Shown here: one piece after another, positions 35,830-46,021 of the stretch
Layout: the number at the start of each line of letters is the position of its first letter
How positions within the stretch are numbered: position 1 is the first letter of the stretch
From: an uncultured Sphingomonadaceae bacterium
GTDB taxonomy: Bacteria; Pseudomonadota; Alphaproteobacteria; Sphingomonadales; Sphingomonadaceae
DNA: 64,000 bases
Direction: 5' to 3'
NCBI GenBank assembly: GCA_947493195.1
Contig: CANLQG010000009.1
Coordinates: 1 to 64,000, forward strand
The notes under the pieces: model-generated
Seen by the model: the letters and a program-made list of their open reading frames with translations, nothing else
The model's database searches: none
What the model was told of the DNA's origin: nothing
Position numbers and translations under genes: made by a program

Positions 35830-35842
35830 TGCCAGTCTGGCA
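35830..35842. promoter_or_regulatory. Short palindrome upstream of bamA
   Basis: TGCCAGTCTGGCA is a 5-3-5 inverted repeat about 115 bp upstream of the bamA ATG in the 189-bp rseP-bamA gap. It may be an operator; no known regulator is assigned. Confidence 0.3.
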
Positions 35843-35907
35843 ATCAAGTTAAGTTGCCCCATTTCGCGCGATAAGTGCCTTTCTATCCCCACTCGGGCTT
35901 GCAAAGC

Positions 35908-37032
35908 CTAGCTGCCGAATATCGGCAATTTGGCAATATCGATGACGGTCACGAACAGCATCAGTCCCAGCACGAGAGCCATGCCGGTACGAAATGCGAG
36001 TTCCTGACTGCGCCGGCTGGCTGGCTTGCGACGGATCGCCTCGACCGCGTAGAAAGCCAGGTGCCCGCCGTCGAGTGCGGGGATTGGCAGCAGGTTGATG
36101 AATGCCAAATTAAGTGAAATCAGCGCGGCGAAGCTGGTAAACTCCAGCCATCCCAGGCTCAGTTGCTCCCCGGAAACCTTCGCAATCGTGATCGGCCCGC
36201 CAAGCTCCTTCACGGAGCGATCACCGACGACGATCTGCTTGATGCCGACCAGCATCATGTCCACCGTATCGAGCGACTGCTGCCACGCCATGCCTACCGC
36301 GGTGATCGGCCCAACCGGTTCGAAAACGGGTTCGACTGCAGAGCCGTAAACGCCGATGACCCCCACGATGGTAGCATTGCCGAACTGGTCCACGCGCTCG
36401 TCGGACAAGGTGGTGACGGGAATGGTCACATTCTCGCCGCCGCGCTCGACGGTCACGTCCAGTTCGGTTTCGGGATAGAGCATGACCTCCAGCACCAGGT
36501 CGCGGTAAGAGCCTACCGCCTCGCCGTCGACGGCTACGATCCTGTCGCCAACTTGCAAGCCCGCCTGCTGCGCGGGCGAGTTTTCGGAGAAACTCGAGAT
36601 GACGGTTTCCTGCGCCTGTTCCGTTGCAACAGGGCGCCCAAAAACCATGAAGAATGCCGCAAAGATGGCCAGCGCCACGATCACGTTTGCTACCGGACCT
36701 GCCGCCACGATCAGGGCGCGCTTCCATAGCGCCGCGTTCTGGAAATCGCCCTCTCGCACGGGCGCATCCGCATCCGGCATGCTGGCAGGGTTCATGTCCC
36801 CCTGGAACTGCACATAGCCGCCCAAAGGCAAAGCAGAGAGTTTCCAGCGGGTACCGCGCTTGTCGGTATATCCGGCGATTTCCTTGCCGAAACCGACCGA
36901 AAACGCCTCTGCCCCCACACCGAACCAGCGGCCGACCAGGTAGTGGCCCAGTTCGTGCAGAACGACCAGCGGGCCAAGCATCAGCAGGAAGCCGAAGATG
37001 TAGACCCAGAATGGCAGCGTTTCGAAATTCAC
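35908..37032 (-). CDS. rseP: Site-2 membrane metalloprotease RseP
   Basis: A 374-residue intramembrane zinc protease (S2P family). The HELGH motif (His26-His30) in VVLHELGHYLVGRWFGVG binds zinc together with LDGGH near residue 325 (LPIPALDGGHLAFY). One PDZ domain lies at about 125-210 (AGLQVGDRIVAVDGEAV). It cleaves anti-sigma factors or leftover signal peptides. The GTG start lies just after the dxr stop (TGACGTG). Confidence 0.95.
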   Translation of the reverse strand: MNFETLPFWVYIFGFLLMLGPLVVLHELGHYLVGRWFGVGAEAFSVGFGKEIAGYTDKRGTRWKLSALPLGGYVQFQGDMNPASMPDADAPVREGDFQNAALWKRALIVAAGPVANVIVALAIFAAFFMVFGRPVATEQAQETVISSFSENSPAQQAGLQVGDRIVAVDGEAVGSYRDLVLEVMLYPETELDVTVERGGENVTIPVTTLSDERVDQFGNATIVGVIGVYGSAVEPVFEPVGPITAVGMAWQQSLDTVDMMLVGIKQIVVGDRSVKELGGPITIAKVSGEQLSLGWLEFTSFAALISLNLAFINLLPIPALDGGHLAFYAVEAIRRKPASRRSQELAFRTGMALVLGLMLFVTVIDIAKLPIFGS

Positions 37033-37033
37033 G

Positions 37034-38194
37034 TCAGGCTATCTCCAGCATTTCCCCGGCGCGCGCCCTCGCCTCTGCATCGACGGCGAGCACGTCGTCG
37101 AGTGTTTGTGGCGCAGGGGGCGCGTAATTGTCGAGAGTTCTGGCAGATAATGCCGAAATTTGCGTGAACCTGATCTGACCGGCGAGAAATGCGGCCACCG
37201 CCACTTCGTTCGCGGCGTTGAGAACCGCGGGTGTGCCGCCGCCGGCATGGGCGGATTCGCGGGCCAGTCTTGTCGCGGGAAACCGCTCCTCGTCCGGCGC
37301 GAAGAAGCTGAGCTCGCCGATGTTCGCGAGGTCCAGCGGCTTGCAACTGGTATCCATCCGCGCCGGGTATGCCAGAGTGGAGGCAATCGGCACGCGCATA
37401 TCGCTGGGGCCTAGCTGGGCGAGCGTGGAGCCGTCGCGGTATTCTACCATCGAGTGGATCACGCTTTGCGGGTGGACGATGATGCGCAGCCGGTCCAGCT
37501 CCACGGGGAACAGGTGAAATGCCTCGATGAATTCCAGACCCTTGTTCATCATGGTGGCGGAATCGACGCTGATCTTTGCGCCCATATCCCAATTGGGGTG
37601 GGCAACGGCCTGGGAAGGGGTCGCAGCGTCCAGTTCTTCCCATGTTTTCGTACGGAACGGGCCGCCGCTGGCAGTCAGAGTGATCCAGCGCACATCGTCG
37701 ATGTTATTGCCCGCAAGGCACTGGAAGATGGCGTTGTGCTCGCTGTCGACCGGCAGCAGCGTGGTGCCGTGTTTCGCGACCAGTCGGGTCATAACCTCGC
37801 CTGCAGAAACCAGCGCTTCCTTGTTTGCGAGAGCGACTGTGTTCCCCTGCTCTATCGCCCGCATGGTAGGCGCCAGCCCTGCGCAGCCGACGATGGCGGC
37901 GACAGTTATGTCGACGGAGCGCGCGGCGGCATCGCACAACGCTTCGCGCCCGCCTGCCGCCTCGACCCCTGTTCCAGCAAGGTGCTGCTTGAGTTCAGGC
38001 AGGCAGGCCTCGTCACCAACGACCGCGATCTCGGCCTCGAATTCGATAGCCAGCTTCGCCAGCTTCTCCGCCGAGCAGTTGGCGCTGAGTGTGCGCACGG
38101 TCCAGTTGGCGCGATCATTGCGGATAAGGTCGAGCGTGGAATCTCCGATGGAGCCGGTCGCGCCGAGAAGAGAGATGGAGCGGGTTTCGCTCAT
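37034..38194 (-). CDS. dxr: 1-deoxy-D-xylulose 5-phosphate reductoisomerase
   Basis: A 386-residue NADPH enzyme making 2-C-methyl-D-erythritol 4-phosphate in the non-mevalonate isoprenoid pathway. The NADPH fold starts [20 protein letters not shown]; metal and substrate residues lie in [16 protein letters not shown] and [20 protein letters not shown]. It overlaps the cdsA stop by 4 nt. The ~10 residues after [14 protein letters not shown] close a typical C-terminal helix domain. Confidence 0.97.
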   Translation of the reverse strand: MSETRSISLLGATGSIGDSTLDLIRNDRANWTVRTLSANCSAEKLAKLAIEFEAEIAVVGDEACLPELKQHLAGTGVEAAGGREALCDAAARSVDITVAAIVGCAGLAPTMRAIEQGNTVALANKEALVSAGEVMTRLVAKHGTTLLPVDSEHNAIFQCLAGNNIDDVRWITLTASGGPFRTKTWEELDAATPSQAVAHPNWDMGAKISVDSATMMNKGLEFIEAFHLFPVELDRLRIIVHPQSVIHSMVEYRDGSTLAQLGPSDMRVPIASTLAYPARMDTSCKPLDLANIGELSFFAPDEERFPATRLARESAHAGGGTPAVLNAANEVAVAAFLAGQIRFTQISALSARTLDNYAPPAPQTLDDVLAVDAEARARAGEMLEIA

Positions 38195-38976
38195 AAATCA
38201 CTTACAGTCATAAGATGCGAGATAAGCACTGCTCCGGTTACATTTGCAACCGCCAGCAATCCATCGAGCCGGTCGAACAAGCCGCCGTGACCCGGAATCA
38301 GCTTGCCGGAATCCTTAAGCCCCGCGCGGCGTTTCATCCAGCTTTCAAGAAAATCTCCGGCCTGCGCGACGACCGCCAGCAGAGCGCCTGCGATCATGCC
38401 GCCGACCAGCGGGATCGGCATTCCGGTATCCTGCGTGGAGATATAGGCCACGACCAGCGCTGCGCAGATCATGCCGCCAAACAGCCCGGCCCATGTCTTC
38501 GATGGGCTGATGGCCGGGGCGATTTTCGGGCCGCCGATTGTTCGTCCGCTGAAGTAGGCGCCGGTATCCGTTGCGATGACGATAGCGACAATGCCGACCA
38601 GGGCCCACGGGAGCTGTCCCTCGGAAAGGCCCATCGCTTCGTCATTGCCGAGGGCGCCAACGATGGCCGCTCCGAACCCGATGTAAAGAACGCCCAATAT
38701 GAGGGCGATGACGCGCCAGACCGGGCTCTTGGTCATTCGCCAGACGATCGCGCTCCATTCGAAGAACACGCCAAGGCCGAGCAGACCGGCAAAGATCGAC
38801 CAGATCCAGCCTCCGGTCCAGATGGCGCCCGCGACGATGGCAAGCATCACCACACCGCTAGCGGCACGTTTCGGCAAGTCTCCGGTACGCACCGAAAGCG
38901 GAACGGTGACGGCTTTCCTCGCGTAGCGCCTAATCCGGTCGCGCTTGCGCTCGCTCTCGAGGTCAGCGTCCACCAT
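38191..38976 (-). CDS. cdsA: Phosphatidate cytidylyltransferase
   Basis: A 261-residue polytopic membrane enzyme making CDP-diacylglycerol, precursor of all phospholipids and used by PgsA and PssA in this window. The CDS signature is present near the C-terminus: [20 protein letters not shown] followed by [13 protein letters not shown] at 38976 has GGAG seven bases upstream; the longer frame runs into uppS. It overlaps uppS by 14 nt and dxr by 4 nt. Confidence 0.95.
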   Translation of the reverse strand: MVDADLESERKRDRIRRYARKAVTVPLSVRTGDLPKRAASGVVMLAIVAGAIWTGGWIWSIFAGLLGLGVFFEWSAIVWRMTKSPVWRVIALILGVLYIGFGAAIVGALGNDEAMGLSEGQLPWALVGIVAIVIATDTGAYFSGRTIGGPKIAPAISPSKTWAGLFGGMICAALVVAYISTQDTGMPIPLVGGMIAGALLAVVAQAGDFLESWMKRRAGLKDSGKLIPGHGGLFDRLDGLLAVANVTGAVLISHLMTVSDL

Positions 38977-39643
38977 AGCGGCGCTCCCTCCTGGCGAATT
39001 CCTCGCAGGCTGCGCGCAGGTGCTCCTCTCCGAAATCGGGCCAGAGCACATCCACGAACAGCATTTCGGCATAGGCCGACTGCCACAGCAGGAAGTTCGA
39101 CAGCCTTACCTCCCCGCTGGTGCGGATCAGCAGGTCGAGCGGCGGCAGGTCCGCAGTGTAGAGGTGGCGCTCGATGCCCTCGCACGAGACCTCGCCTTCC
39201 GCTGCCGCCAGCCGCGCAGCGCGGGCGATTTCCTGCTGAGCGCCGTAGTTCAGCGCCACGGCCAGCGTGCGGCTGCCGTCCTTCGTGCGCTCCAGCGCGT
39301 CTTCAAGCTTTTCGACAATATCGGGCGCGAAAGCCTTGTAATCGCCGATGATCTTCAGGCGCAGGCCATTCGCCACGAAGGCATCGAGTTCGCGCTCGAT
39401 GAACCTGCGCATCAGGTTCATCAGGTCGGAAATCTCGCCTTCCTCGCGCTTCCAGTTCTCGCTGCTGAAGGCATACAGCGTCAGGCACTCGAGCCCGAGC
39501 GTCTTTGCCGCTTCAACCGTGCGCTTTACCGCGTCGCCGCCCGCCTTGTGCCCCATCGCACGCGGCAGGGCGCGCTTCTTGGCCCAGCGTCCGTTGCCGT
39601 CCATGATGATCGCCACGTGGCGGGGTTGAGAACTTTCGGGCAC
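38963..39643 (-). CDS. uppS: Undecaprenyl diphosphate synthase
   Basis: A 226-residue cis-prenyltransferase producing the C55 lipid carrier for peptidoglycan. Catalytic Asp15 lies in [25 protein letters not shown] and the [20 protein letters not shown] block are standard. The start is GTG at 39643. It is between frr and cdsA, overlapping cdsA. Confidence 0.96.
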   Translation of the reverse strand: MPESSQPRHVAIIMDGNGRWAKKRALPRAMGHKAGGDAVKRTVEAAKTLGLECLTLYAFSSENWKREEGEISDLMNLMRRFIERELDAFVANGLRLKIIGDYKAFAPDIVEKLEDALERTKDGSRTLAVALNYGAQQEIARAARLAAAEGEVSCEGIERHLYTADLPPLDLLIRTSGEVRLSNFLLWQSAYAEMLFVDVLWPDFGEEHLRAACEEFARRERRYGGR

Positions 39644-39665
39644 GAGAAGAATTGCTCCTGGCCGC

Positions 39666-40220
39666 TTACTGCGTCAGGATTTCCTGCACCTTCTTCTCCA
39701 CCGTCGCGTCGGTGTCGCTCACGTACTTGTCGGTGAGTTTCTGGACCTCGTCTTCCAGCCGCTTGCGGTCGTCTTCCGAGATTTCCTTCTTCTTCTCGTC
39801 TTCCTTCAGCGCATCGTTGGCATCGCGGCGCACGTTGCGAATGGCGATCTTGGCCTTCTCGCCATAGTCGGCGGCCAGCTTCGCCAGTTCCTTGCGGCGT
39901 TCCTCGTTCAGGTCCGGCAGCGGCAGGCGGATGGTCTGGCCGTCCTGCATCGGGTTGAGGCCGAGGTTGGCCTTGGAAATGCCCTTCTCCACGGCGCTGA
40001 CGTTCGCCTTGTCCCACACCTGCACACTGAGCATGCGCGGTTCGGGGGCGGAAACGGTCGCCACCTGGTTCAGCGGCATCATCGAGCCGTAGACCTCGAC
40101 CACAACGGGATCGAGCAGCGCGGTATTGGCGCGGCCCGTGCGCAGGCCCGAAAGGTCCCCCTTCAGGCTCTCGACAGCGCCAGCCATGCGGCGCTCGATA
40201 TCGGCCTTGTCGTATTTCAT
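39666..40220 (-). CDS. frr: Ribosome recycling factor
   Basis: A 184-residue RRF that splits post-termination ribosomes with EF-G. LRTGRANTALLDPVVVEVYG, PLPDLNEERRKELAKLA and NVRRDANDALK are hallmarks. The start MKYDKADIERRM at 40220 is preferred to ATG at 40229; AAGGA precedes it. It is 5 bp downstream of pyrH. Confidence 0.96.
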   Translation of the reverse strand: MKYDKADIERRMAGAVESLKGDLSGLRTGRANTALLDPVVVEVYGSMMPLNQVATVSAPEPRMLSVQVWDKANVSAVEKGISKANLGLNPMQDGQTIRLPLPDLNEERRKELAKLAADYGEKAKIAIRNVRRDANDALKEDEKKKEISEDDRKRLEDEVQKLTDKYVSDTDATVEKKVQEILTQ

Positions 40221-40225
40221 CGCTC

Positions 40226-40945
40226 TCAATCCTTCTTTACAATCGTCTGCACGCCCTCGCCCGCCAGCACCCGCGCCACATTACCCCGTTCGCGGATCGA
40301 GAAGACCACGATGGGAATGGCGTTGTCGCGGCACAGGGCAACAGCAGAAGCATCCATGACTTTCAGGTTATTTGCCAGCACCTTGTCATAGGTGACTGTC
40401 TCGAAACGGGTGGCATCGGGGTCGCGCTTGGGATCGGCATCGTACACGCCGTCCACGCTGGTGCCTTTCAGCAGCGCATCGCAGCGCAGTTCCGCCGCGC
40501 GCAGGGCCGCACCGCTGTCGGTGGTGAAATAGGGCGCGCCGACGCCCGCAGCAAAGATGACGATACGGCCCTTGGCAAGGTGGCGTTCTGCCCGGCGGCG
40601 GATCACCGGTTCGCACACCTGGTCCATCTGGATGGCGCTCTGCACGCGGGTGTCGACACCCAGTTGCTCCAGCGCGCTCTGCATCGCCAGCGCATTCATC
40701 ACCGTCGCCAGCATGCCCATGTAATCGGCCTGCGCGCGGTCCATCCCCTGCGCCGCGCCCGCCATGCCGCGGAAGATATTGCCCCCGCCGATGACAAGGC
40801 AGATTTCGAGGCCGGTTTCTTTCGCGGCCTTCACCTCTTCGGCCAGACGCAGCACGTAGGCGGGATCGATCCCGAACCCCTGGTCGCCCATGATAACCTC
40901 GCCCGACAGCTTGAGCAGGATGCGTTTGGCGTTGGGCAACAGCAT
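40226..40945 (-). CDS. pyrH: UMP kinase
   Basis: A 239-residue amino acid kinase-fold enzyme phosphorylating UMP to [33 protein letters not shown] and [17 protein letters not shown] are diagnostic. ATG at 40945 (MLLPNAKR) fits the family; GAGAGGAA lies about 11 nt upstream. Normally it follows tsf directly; here a divergent metallophosphoesterase gene separates them, so pyrH-frr-uppS onward needs its own promoter, within about 130 bp. Confidence 0.96.
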   Translation of the reverse strand: MLLPNAKRILLKLSGEVIMGDQGFGIDPAYVLRLAEEVKAAKETGLEICLVIGGGNIFRGMAGAAQGMDRAQADYMGMLATVMNALAMQSALEQLGVDTRVQSAIQMDQVCEPVIRRRAERHLAKGRIVIFAAGVGAPYFTTDSGAALRAAELRCDALLKGTSVDGVYDADPKRDPDATRFETVTYDKVLANNLKVMDASAVALCRDNAIPIVVFSIRERGNVARVLAGEGVQTIVKKD

Positions 40946-41076
40946 TGGGGGAGGGTTCCTCTCAGGTAGCAGGGTCTGCGGGCTTCTAGAGCGCGAGGGT
41001 GAAACTGCCAAGGGTTCCTCTGGCGATTTTGCCGCATCGGCTTGCCCTGCCGCGCCCGCGTCCTAAACATGCCGGC

Positions 41077-41934
41077 GTGACGGGCGCGCTCTCTTATCTC
41101 TGGCGAAACCGATACCGTGCGCTGGCAGTACTGGCGCTGGCCGCCATGCTACTGGCGGCGAAGACTTGGCACGACACAATGGCGGACCCGCGCGTGATGC
41201 GGGCGGAGGTCGCGCTGCGGGGAATGCCCGCCGACGCCGGGCCGATCCGCGCGGTGCTGATCTCCGATGTGCATGTAGCAGGGCCGGACATGCCCCCCGA
41301 ACGGCTTGAGCGCATCGTCACGCAGATGAACGCCTTGCAGCCCGATATAGTCATGATCGCAGGGGACCTGGTAAGCGAGAAACGTTTCGCATCGAAGGTT
41401 TACACTCCGGCGGAAATTGTCGCTCCCCTGGGCAATCTTGTCGCGCCTTTGGGGGTGGTCGTTGCTCCTGGCAACCACGACCACTGGTACGACTGGCCCG
41501 GCCTGCAGGAGCAACTGGGGCGCAATGGCATTCGGGTGCTGCAGAACGATGCGGCCGAGGTCGGACCGCTGGCCATCGGCGGAGTGGATGACGCCTACAC
41601 CCGGCGCGACGACCTGCCGCTGGTGCTGGAGAAGATGGAGGGGTTGCGAGGCGGCCGCGTAATCCTGACCCACAGCCCGGACGTTTTCCCGCAGTTACCG
41701 CCCGACGTCTCGCTGGTGCTGGCGGGGCATACCCATTGCGGGCAGATCAGCCTGCCCCTGATCGGCGCGGCCAGCTACATGTCGCGCTACGGCGCTCGCT
41801 TCGCTTGCGGGCACATCGTGGAACACGAACAATCCGCGATTGTCGGAGCCGGACTGGGCACGAGCGTGCTACCCCTGCGCTTCGGCACACAGGCCGAAAT
41901 ATGGCTGGTGACATTGGTGCCTGGTAGCGAATGA
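41077..41934 (+). CDS. Membrane-anchored metallophosphoesterase (YaeI/calcineurin-like)
   Basis: A 285-residue calcineurin-like phosphoesterase with an N-terminal membrane anchor (about 12-30). The five metal motifs are in order: LISDVHVAG, IAGDLVSEK, PGNHDHWYD, ILTHSPDVF and LAGHTHCGQ. Relatives hydrolyse phosphodiesters or UDP-diacylglucosamine; as LPS genes are absent nearby, an LpxG-like role is doubtful. The GTG start at 41077 puts the anchor at the N-terminus; GTG at 40999 is possible. It lies on the strand opposite to the flanking tsf and pyrH. Confidence 0.87.
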   Translation: MTGALSYLWRNRYRALAVLALAAMLLAAKTWHDTMADPRVMRAEVALRGMPADAGPIRAVLISDVHVAGPDMPPERLERIVTQMNALQPDIVMIAGDLVSEKRFASKVYTPAEIVAPLGNLVAPLGVVVAPGNHDHWYDWPGLQEQLGRNGIRVLQNDAAEVGPLAIGGVDDAYTRRDDLPLVLEKMEGLRGGRVILTHSPDVFPQLPPDVSLVLAGHTHCGQISLPLIGAASYMSRYGARFACGHIVEHEQSAIVGAGLGTSVLPLRFGTQAEIWLVTLVPGSE

Positions 41935-41938
41935 CAAC

Positions 41939-41980
41939 AAAAAGGGCCGCCGAACCCGAAAGTCCGGCGGCCCCTTTTTT
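41939..41980. terminator. Bidirectional terminator, metallophosphoesterase / tsf
   Basis: GGGCCGCCG at 41944-41952 pairs with CGGCGGCCC at 41965-41973, flanked by A-tract (41939-41943) and T-tract (41975-41980). It serves the plus-strand gene and, in reverse, tsf. Confidence 0.92.
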
Positions 41981-42000
41981 GCCTAACGAGAAGAGAGCGA

Positions 42001-42927
42001 TCAGCCGCCGACGGCAGCGGCGACTTCTGCGGCGAAGTCGCTTTCTTCCTTCTCGATGCCTTCGCCCAGCTGGAAGCGGACATAGTCCTTGAGGACGATT
42101 TCCTTGCCGGCTTCCTTGCCGGCAGCGGCAACGACGTCGGCAATCGCGGTCTTGTTGTCGATCACGTAGACCTGGCTGAGGAGAGCGTTCTCCTTGGCGT
42201 ACTTCTTGATCGCGCCGTCGACCATCTTTTCCTGCACGTTTTCAGGCTTGCCGCTTTCGGCAGCCTTTTCGGCGGCGATCTTGCGCTCGCGCTCGATTAC
42301 TTCGGGGTCGAGGTCTTCAGCGGTCAGCGCCAGCGGGAAAGCGGCGGCGATGTGCATGGCCAGCTGCTTGCCCAGCGGTTCCAGAACGTCGGCACCGGCT
42401 TCGGATTCCAGAGCGACGAGCACGCCGATCTTGCCCAGGTTCGGGGCCTGCGCATTGTGCATGTAGGGCACGACCAGGCCGTTGGAGACAGACACGCTCT
42501 TCATGCGGCGAACCTGCTGGTTCTCACCAATGGTGGCGACGTTGTCGGTCAGCTTCTCGGCCACGGTGCCGCCGTCAGGGTAGGATGCGGACTTCAGCGC
42601 TTCCACGTCATCGCTGTCCATGCCCAGAGCCACGTCGGTGGTCTTGCGGACGAAATCCTGGAACTTCTCGTTCTTGGCGACGAAATCGGTTTCGGAGTTC
42701 ACTTCGACGGCAACGCCCTTGGTGCCTTCCACGGCAACACCGACGAGGCCCTCGGCCGCGGTGCGGCTGGACTTCTTCTGCGCGGTGGCAAGGCCCTTGG
42801 CGCGCAGCGCGTCGATCGCGGCTTCGATATCGCCATCGGCAGCTTCCAGAGCCTTCTTGGCGTCCATCATGCCCGCGCCGGTCTTCTCGCGCAGGGCTTT
42901 CACATCGGATGCGGAAAATGCAGCCAT
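42001..42927 (-). CDS. tsf: Elongation factor Ts
   Basis: A 308-residue nucleotide exchange factor for EF-Tu. The UBA-like N-terminus reads [20 protein letters not shown], followed by [25 protein letters not shown] precedes the ATG. It lies 108 bp downstream of rpsB and ends at a strong terminator, so rpsB-tsf is a closed transcription unit. Confidence 0.97.
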   Translation of the reverse strand: MAAFSASDVKALREKTGAGMMDAKKALEAADGDIEAAIDALRAKGLATAQKKSSRTAAEGLVGVAVEGTKGVAVEVNSETDFVAKNEKFQDFVRKTTDVALGMDSDDVEALKSASYPDGGTVAEKLTDNVATIGENQQVRRMKSVSVSNGLVVPYMHNAQAPNLGKIGVLVALESEAGADVLEPLGKQLAMHIAAAFPLALTAEDLDPEVIERERKIAAEKAAESGKPENVQEKMVDGAIKKYAKENALLSQVYVIDNKTAIADVVAAAGKEAGKEIVLKDYVRFQLGEGIEKEESDFAAEVAAAVGG

Positions 42928-43035
42928 GTTTCTATTCCTTCAGATTGGTTTTGTGCCGGTTCACGGCGATGCGTGAACCGGCCCATTGTGCGTGGATTGT
43001 GACGCGCAGCTTACGCGGCACGCATCACGACCGGA

Positions 43036-43809
43036 TCAGGCGTCGGCCTTGGCCTCTTCGGCCACGGCAGCTTCGGCAGGCGGTGCATCCATGGCGCCGA
43101 TGTCGGCACCCGAATCCACCACGCCTTCGGTCTTGCCGGTCGTCGCGGCCTGGGCGACGGCGTCGCAATACAGGCGCACGGCGCGGCTGGCGTCGTCGTT
43201 ACCGGGGATCGGGAAGGCAATGCCGCTGGGATCGACATTGGTGTCGAGCACCGCGATCACGGGGATGCCGAGCACGCCGGCTTCCTTGATGGCGAGATCT
43301 TCCTTGTTGGCGTCGATCACGAACATCACGTCCGGAATGCCGCCCATGTCGCGGATGCCGCCCAGGGAAAGCTCCAGCTTGTCCTTCTTGCGCGTCAGCT
43401 GAAGGACTTCCTTCTTCGTCAGCAGGCTGGTGTCACCGGCAAGCTGCTCTTCCAGGTTCTTCAGTTCGCGGATGGAGCCCGAAATCGTCTTCCAGTTGGT
43501 GAGCATGCCGCCCAGCCAGCGGTGGTTGACGAAGTGCTGGCCGCAAGCACGCGCTGCCTGAGCGATCGGCTCCTGCGCCTGGCGCTTGGTGCCGACGAAC
43601 AGCACCTTGCCGCCTGCACGCACGGTGGAGGACACGAAGTCCAGCGCACGCGCCATCAGGGGCACGGTCTGCGACAGGTCGATGATGTGAACACCGTTGC
43701 GGCTGCCGAAGATGTACGGCTTCATCCGCGGGTTCCAGCGGTGGGTCTGGTGGCCGAAGTGTGCGCCGGCCTCGATCAATTCCTGCATCGTGACGGTAGG
43801 AGCCGCCAT
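43036..43809 (-). CDS. rpsB: 30S ribosomal protein S2
   Basis: A 257-residue S2: [20 protein letters not shown] and [13 protein letters not shown] are family signatures. AAAGGAAT lies 8 nt ahead of the ATG. The C-terminal acidic, Ala-rich tail (about 225-257) is longer than in E. coli and typical of alphaproteobacteria. Confidence 0.97.
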   Translation of the reverse strand: MAAPTVTMQELIEAGAHFGHQTHRWNPRMKPYIFGSRNGVHIIDLSQTVPLMARALDFVSSTVRAGGKVLFVGTKRQAQEPIAQAARACGQHFVNHRWLGGMLTNWKTISGSIRELKNLEEQLAGDTSLLTKKEVLQLTRKKDKLELSLGGIRDMGGIPDVMFVIDANKEDLAIKEAGVLGIPVIAVLDTNVDPSGIAFPIPGNDDASRAVRLYCDAVAQAATTGKTEGVVDSGADIGAMDAPPAEAAVAEEAKADA

Positions 43810-43923
43810 AAGTAAATTCCTTTCCGGTTAAGCCTCTGGAAGACGGGGAACCGGCCCACGGACGATATCCGCGGGCGGCACCGGTATGTCAGTGCCTTCC
43901 ATGTGGATTTGCCCTCTTCGGCC

Positions 43924-43940
43924 GAAACGGGAATCGTTTC
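43924..43940 (-). promoter_or_regulatory. Inverted repeat in the rpsB leader
   Basis: GAAACG (43924-43929) and CGTTTC (43935-43940) form a 6-bp stem, within the 283-bp region upstream of rpsB. S2 often controls its own operon through a leader structure; this may be part of one, but the match is short. Confidence 0.3.
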
Positions 43941-44007
43941 TGCCCTTCAGGCGTGGGCGCCATTAGCGGAGCGCTGGGAGGAAATCCACCCGTAAATCTC
44001 AGTTACG

Positions 44008-44073
44008 GAACACAAGCGGAACAAAAGGGTTGACCCTTTGGAACGAAAGTGGAACATAGAACGCAACAGGAAC
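44008..44073 (+). promoter_or_regulatory. Three LexA-type boxes (GAAC-N7-GAAC) over a promoter
   Basis: Exact GAAC-N7-GAAC direct repeats occur at 44008-44022, 44041-44055 and 44059-44073. In alphaproteobacteria LexA binds GTTC-N7-GTTC, the same pattern on the other strand. Box starts 44008, 44019, 44041, 44052 are multiples of 11 bp apart. A -35-like TTGACC at 44030-44035 lies inside a palindrome (AAAGGGT-TG-ACCCTTT, 44024-44039), and a weak -10 (AACATA or CATAGA) falls at 44053-44060, inside box 2/3. A fourth GAAC is at 44088. LexA bound here would block the plus-strand gene at 44093. Confidence 0.75.
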
Positions 44074-44092
44074 AAACGAAGGATCCGGAACA

Positions 44093-44293
44093 ATGACCAT
44101 GGCCATCGCACTCTCCGTTTTCTTCGGCTTTGTCGCGGCGCTTTCGCTTCTCTCCTGCCACGCCTGCATTCGTTACGGCGTGATCCGCTGGGGGCAGACC
44201 CGGCGTGAACTGGCCGCTATCGGTCGCCCTTTTCCCTCAGAGCCGCGTCCACTTCGTCGACCGCAAGAGGCTTTCGCGATGCTGGCAGCGTAG
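44093..44293 (+). CDS. Small single-pass membrane protein, probably SOS-controlled
   Basis: A 66-residue protein: MTMAIALSVFFGFVAALSLL then SCHACIRYGVIRWGQTRREL and a Pro/Arg-rich tail. One membrane helix (about 4-21) is followed by Cys22 and Cys25 and a basic segment, so the C-terminus is probably cytoplasmic. AAGGA lies 9 nt ahead of ATG at 44093 (ATG at 44099 is an alternative). The last 77 nt overlap the end of convergent pssA. Three LexA-type boxes lie just upstream. I do not recognise the family. SOS-induced small membrane proteins such as Caulobacter SidA block division; this is only an analogy. Confidence 0.6.
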   Translation: MTMAIALSVFFGFVAALSLLSCHACIRYGVIRWGQTRRELAAIGRPFPSEPRPLRRPQEAFAMLAA

Positions 44294-45179
44294 CGGTTTC
44301 ACCGGTTTCCGGCGCATGGTCGGATACCGCGGCCCGGCGTTCCCGCTTGACCTTCGCGTAGCCGGTAACCGACCAGACGATCAGCGCTATGTAGACAAAG
44401 CCGATCAGCACCAGCGTCCACCACGTTTCGATCAGCAGGCCGCCCACCAGCAAGCCTGCCAGCGCAATGAAAGCCAGTTTGAAATCGCCTGAAGGGGCCA
44501 GGGATTTCCAGCTTGGCGTGGCCATGTTCGAGACCATCAGGATGGCCACCAGTATGATCCACGGCCCGACGAGCAACGGCTCGCGGAAGATAGCTTCGCC
44601 CGTGGCCAGCCACAGGTAGATCGGCATGAAGGCAAAGCCTGCCCCCATGGGTGCAGGGACGCCCGTCAGGTAGCCAGCGGACTTGTGCGGCTGGTCATCC
44701 ACGTCGATCTGTGCATTGAAACGGGCCAGGCGCAAGGCGCAGCAGATGGCATAGGCCAGCGCCGCCAGCCAGCCGAGGCGCGGCGCGTCCACCAGAGCCC
44801 ATAGGTACAGCACCAGGGCCGGGGCGATGCCGAAGCTGGCCGAATCGGACAGGCTGTCGAGCTCTGCGCCGAAACGCGACTGCGCTTTCAGCAACCGGGC
44901 GATGCGGCCATCCATTGCATCCAAAACTCCCGCCAGGATCATGGCGAAGACCGCCTGCGGCCACTGGTTTCCGATGGCAAAGAGAATGCTGGTAAGGCCC
45001 GAACACAGCGCGGCTGCGGTAATGGCATTGGGCAGCACCGCCCGCAGCGACAGGCCCTTGCCGGCGCGAGAGCGCGTTACCCGCTCGTGCTCGCTGGCCT
45101 TGGGCCCCAACCATGCAGGCCCTGCACTTACCGTGTCATCGTCATCATAAGCGATACTGTCGTCTTCACCCGGCCTCAC
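44217..45179 (-). CDS. pssA: CDP-diacylglycerol--serine O-phosphatidyltransferase
   Basis: A 320-residue membrane enzyme making phosphatidylserine. The CDP-alcohol phosphotransferase signature is complete: [20 protein letters not shown] followed by LDSLSDS (about 90-115). About eight hydrophobic segments. It has a hydrophilic N-terminal extension (1-40) and C-terminal tail (280-320) beyond the usual ~250. The GTG start overlaps the psd stop (GTGA): psd and pssA form an operon making phosphatidylethanolamine. Confidence 0.93.
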   Translation of the reverse strand: MRPGEDDSIAYDDDDTVSAGPAWLGPKASEHERVTRSRAGKGLSLRAVLPNAITAAALCSGLTSILFAIGNQWPQAVFAMILAGVLDAMDGRIARLLKAQSRFGAELDSLSDSASFGIAPALVLYLWALVDAPRLGWLAALAYAICCALRLARFNAQIDVDDQPHKSAGYLTGVPAPMGAGFAFMPIYLWLATGEAIFREPLLVGPWIILVAILMVSNMATPSWKSLAPSGDFKLAFIALAGLLVGGLLIETWWTLVLIGFVYIALIVWSVTGYAKVKRERRAAVSDHAPETGETATLPASRKPLAVDEVDAALREKGDR

Positions 45180-45928
45180 TGGCTTACTCCTTCAAGCAGA
45201 CCAGCCGTGCCGATTTCGGCCAGCACCGTTTCACCTGCAATTACGCGCTGCCCCAGCAGCACCTTTGGCTCCGTTCCCGCAGGCAGATAGACATCCACCC
45301 GGCTGCCGAAACGGATCAGCCCAACCCGTTGGCCCGCGGCGACAGTGTCGCCCGGCTTCACGAATGGCACGATACGACGCGCGATCAGTCCGGCAATCTG
45401 CGTAAAGCCAACCGTGGTGCCGTCTGCGCGCTCGACCAGTACGTGCTGGCGCTCGTTCTCTTCGCTCGCCTTGTCGAGGTCGGCGTTCATGAAGGCCCCG
45501 GGAATGTAGACGATGCGCCGGATCGTGCCCGGGATCGGCGAGCGATTGATGTGCACGTCGAACACCGACATGAAGATGGAAATGCGGGTGACGGGATCCT
45601 TGCCCAGCCCGCGCCCGGTGTCTTCGGATGAGTTCTGCAATTCGGGCGGCGGAACGACTTGGGCGATCAGGGACACAAGCCCGTCTGCCGGGGAAACCAT
45701 CAGCCGCTCCCCCTGCGGCACGACCCGTTCCGGATCGCGGAAAAACGCGAATATGCCTACCGACAGCAGCAGCAGCGGCCAGCCGAGCCAGTCCCAATCG
45801 AAGATCAGCAGGAAAGCCAGCGCCACCCCGGCGGCAATCATTCCGAACTTGCGGCCCTCGGGATGAATGGGGGGCAGGCCCCATTCGGCATCGCCGCGAC
45901 CGCGGTTGTCTCTAAGTTCACCAGCCAT
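45176..45928 (-). CDS. psd: Phosphatidylserine decarboxylase (proenzyme)
   Basis: A 250-residue PSD-A type proenzyme. Self-cleavage at Gly208-Ser209 ([11 protein letters not shown]) would generate the pyruvoyl prosthetic group. [16 protein letters not shown] holds catalytic His. Two hydrophobic segments (about 28-62) anchor it. It converts phosphatidylserine from PssA to phosphatidylethanolamine. It is upstream of and coupled with pssA. Confidence 0.95.
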   Translation of the reverse strand: MAGELRDNRGRGDAEWGLPPIHPEGRKFGMIAAGVALAFLLIFDWDWLGWPLLLLSVGIFAFFRDPERVVPQGERLMVSPADGLVSLIAQVVPPPELQNSSEDTGRGLGKDPVTRISIFMSVFDVHINRSPIPGTIRRIVYIPGAFMNADLDKASEENERQHVLVERADGTTVGFTQIAGLIARRIVPFVKPGDTVAAGQRVGLIRFGSRVDVYLPAGTEPKVLLGQRVIAGETVLAEIGTAGLLEGVSQ

Positions 45929-46021
45929 CGCCCCTACCTATGCTCTTGGCACGATGGTCACAAGCGATACCGCCTTTTGTCCCCGCTGGCCTTTGCCGAT
46001 TATGCACACCATTTAGGCACA

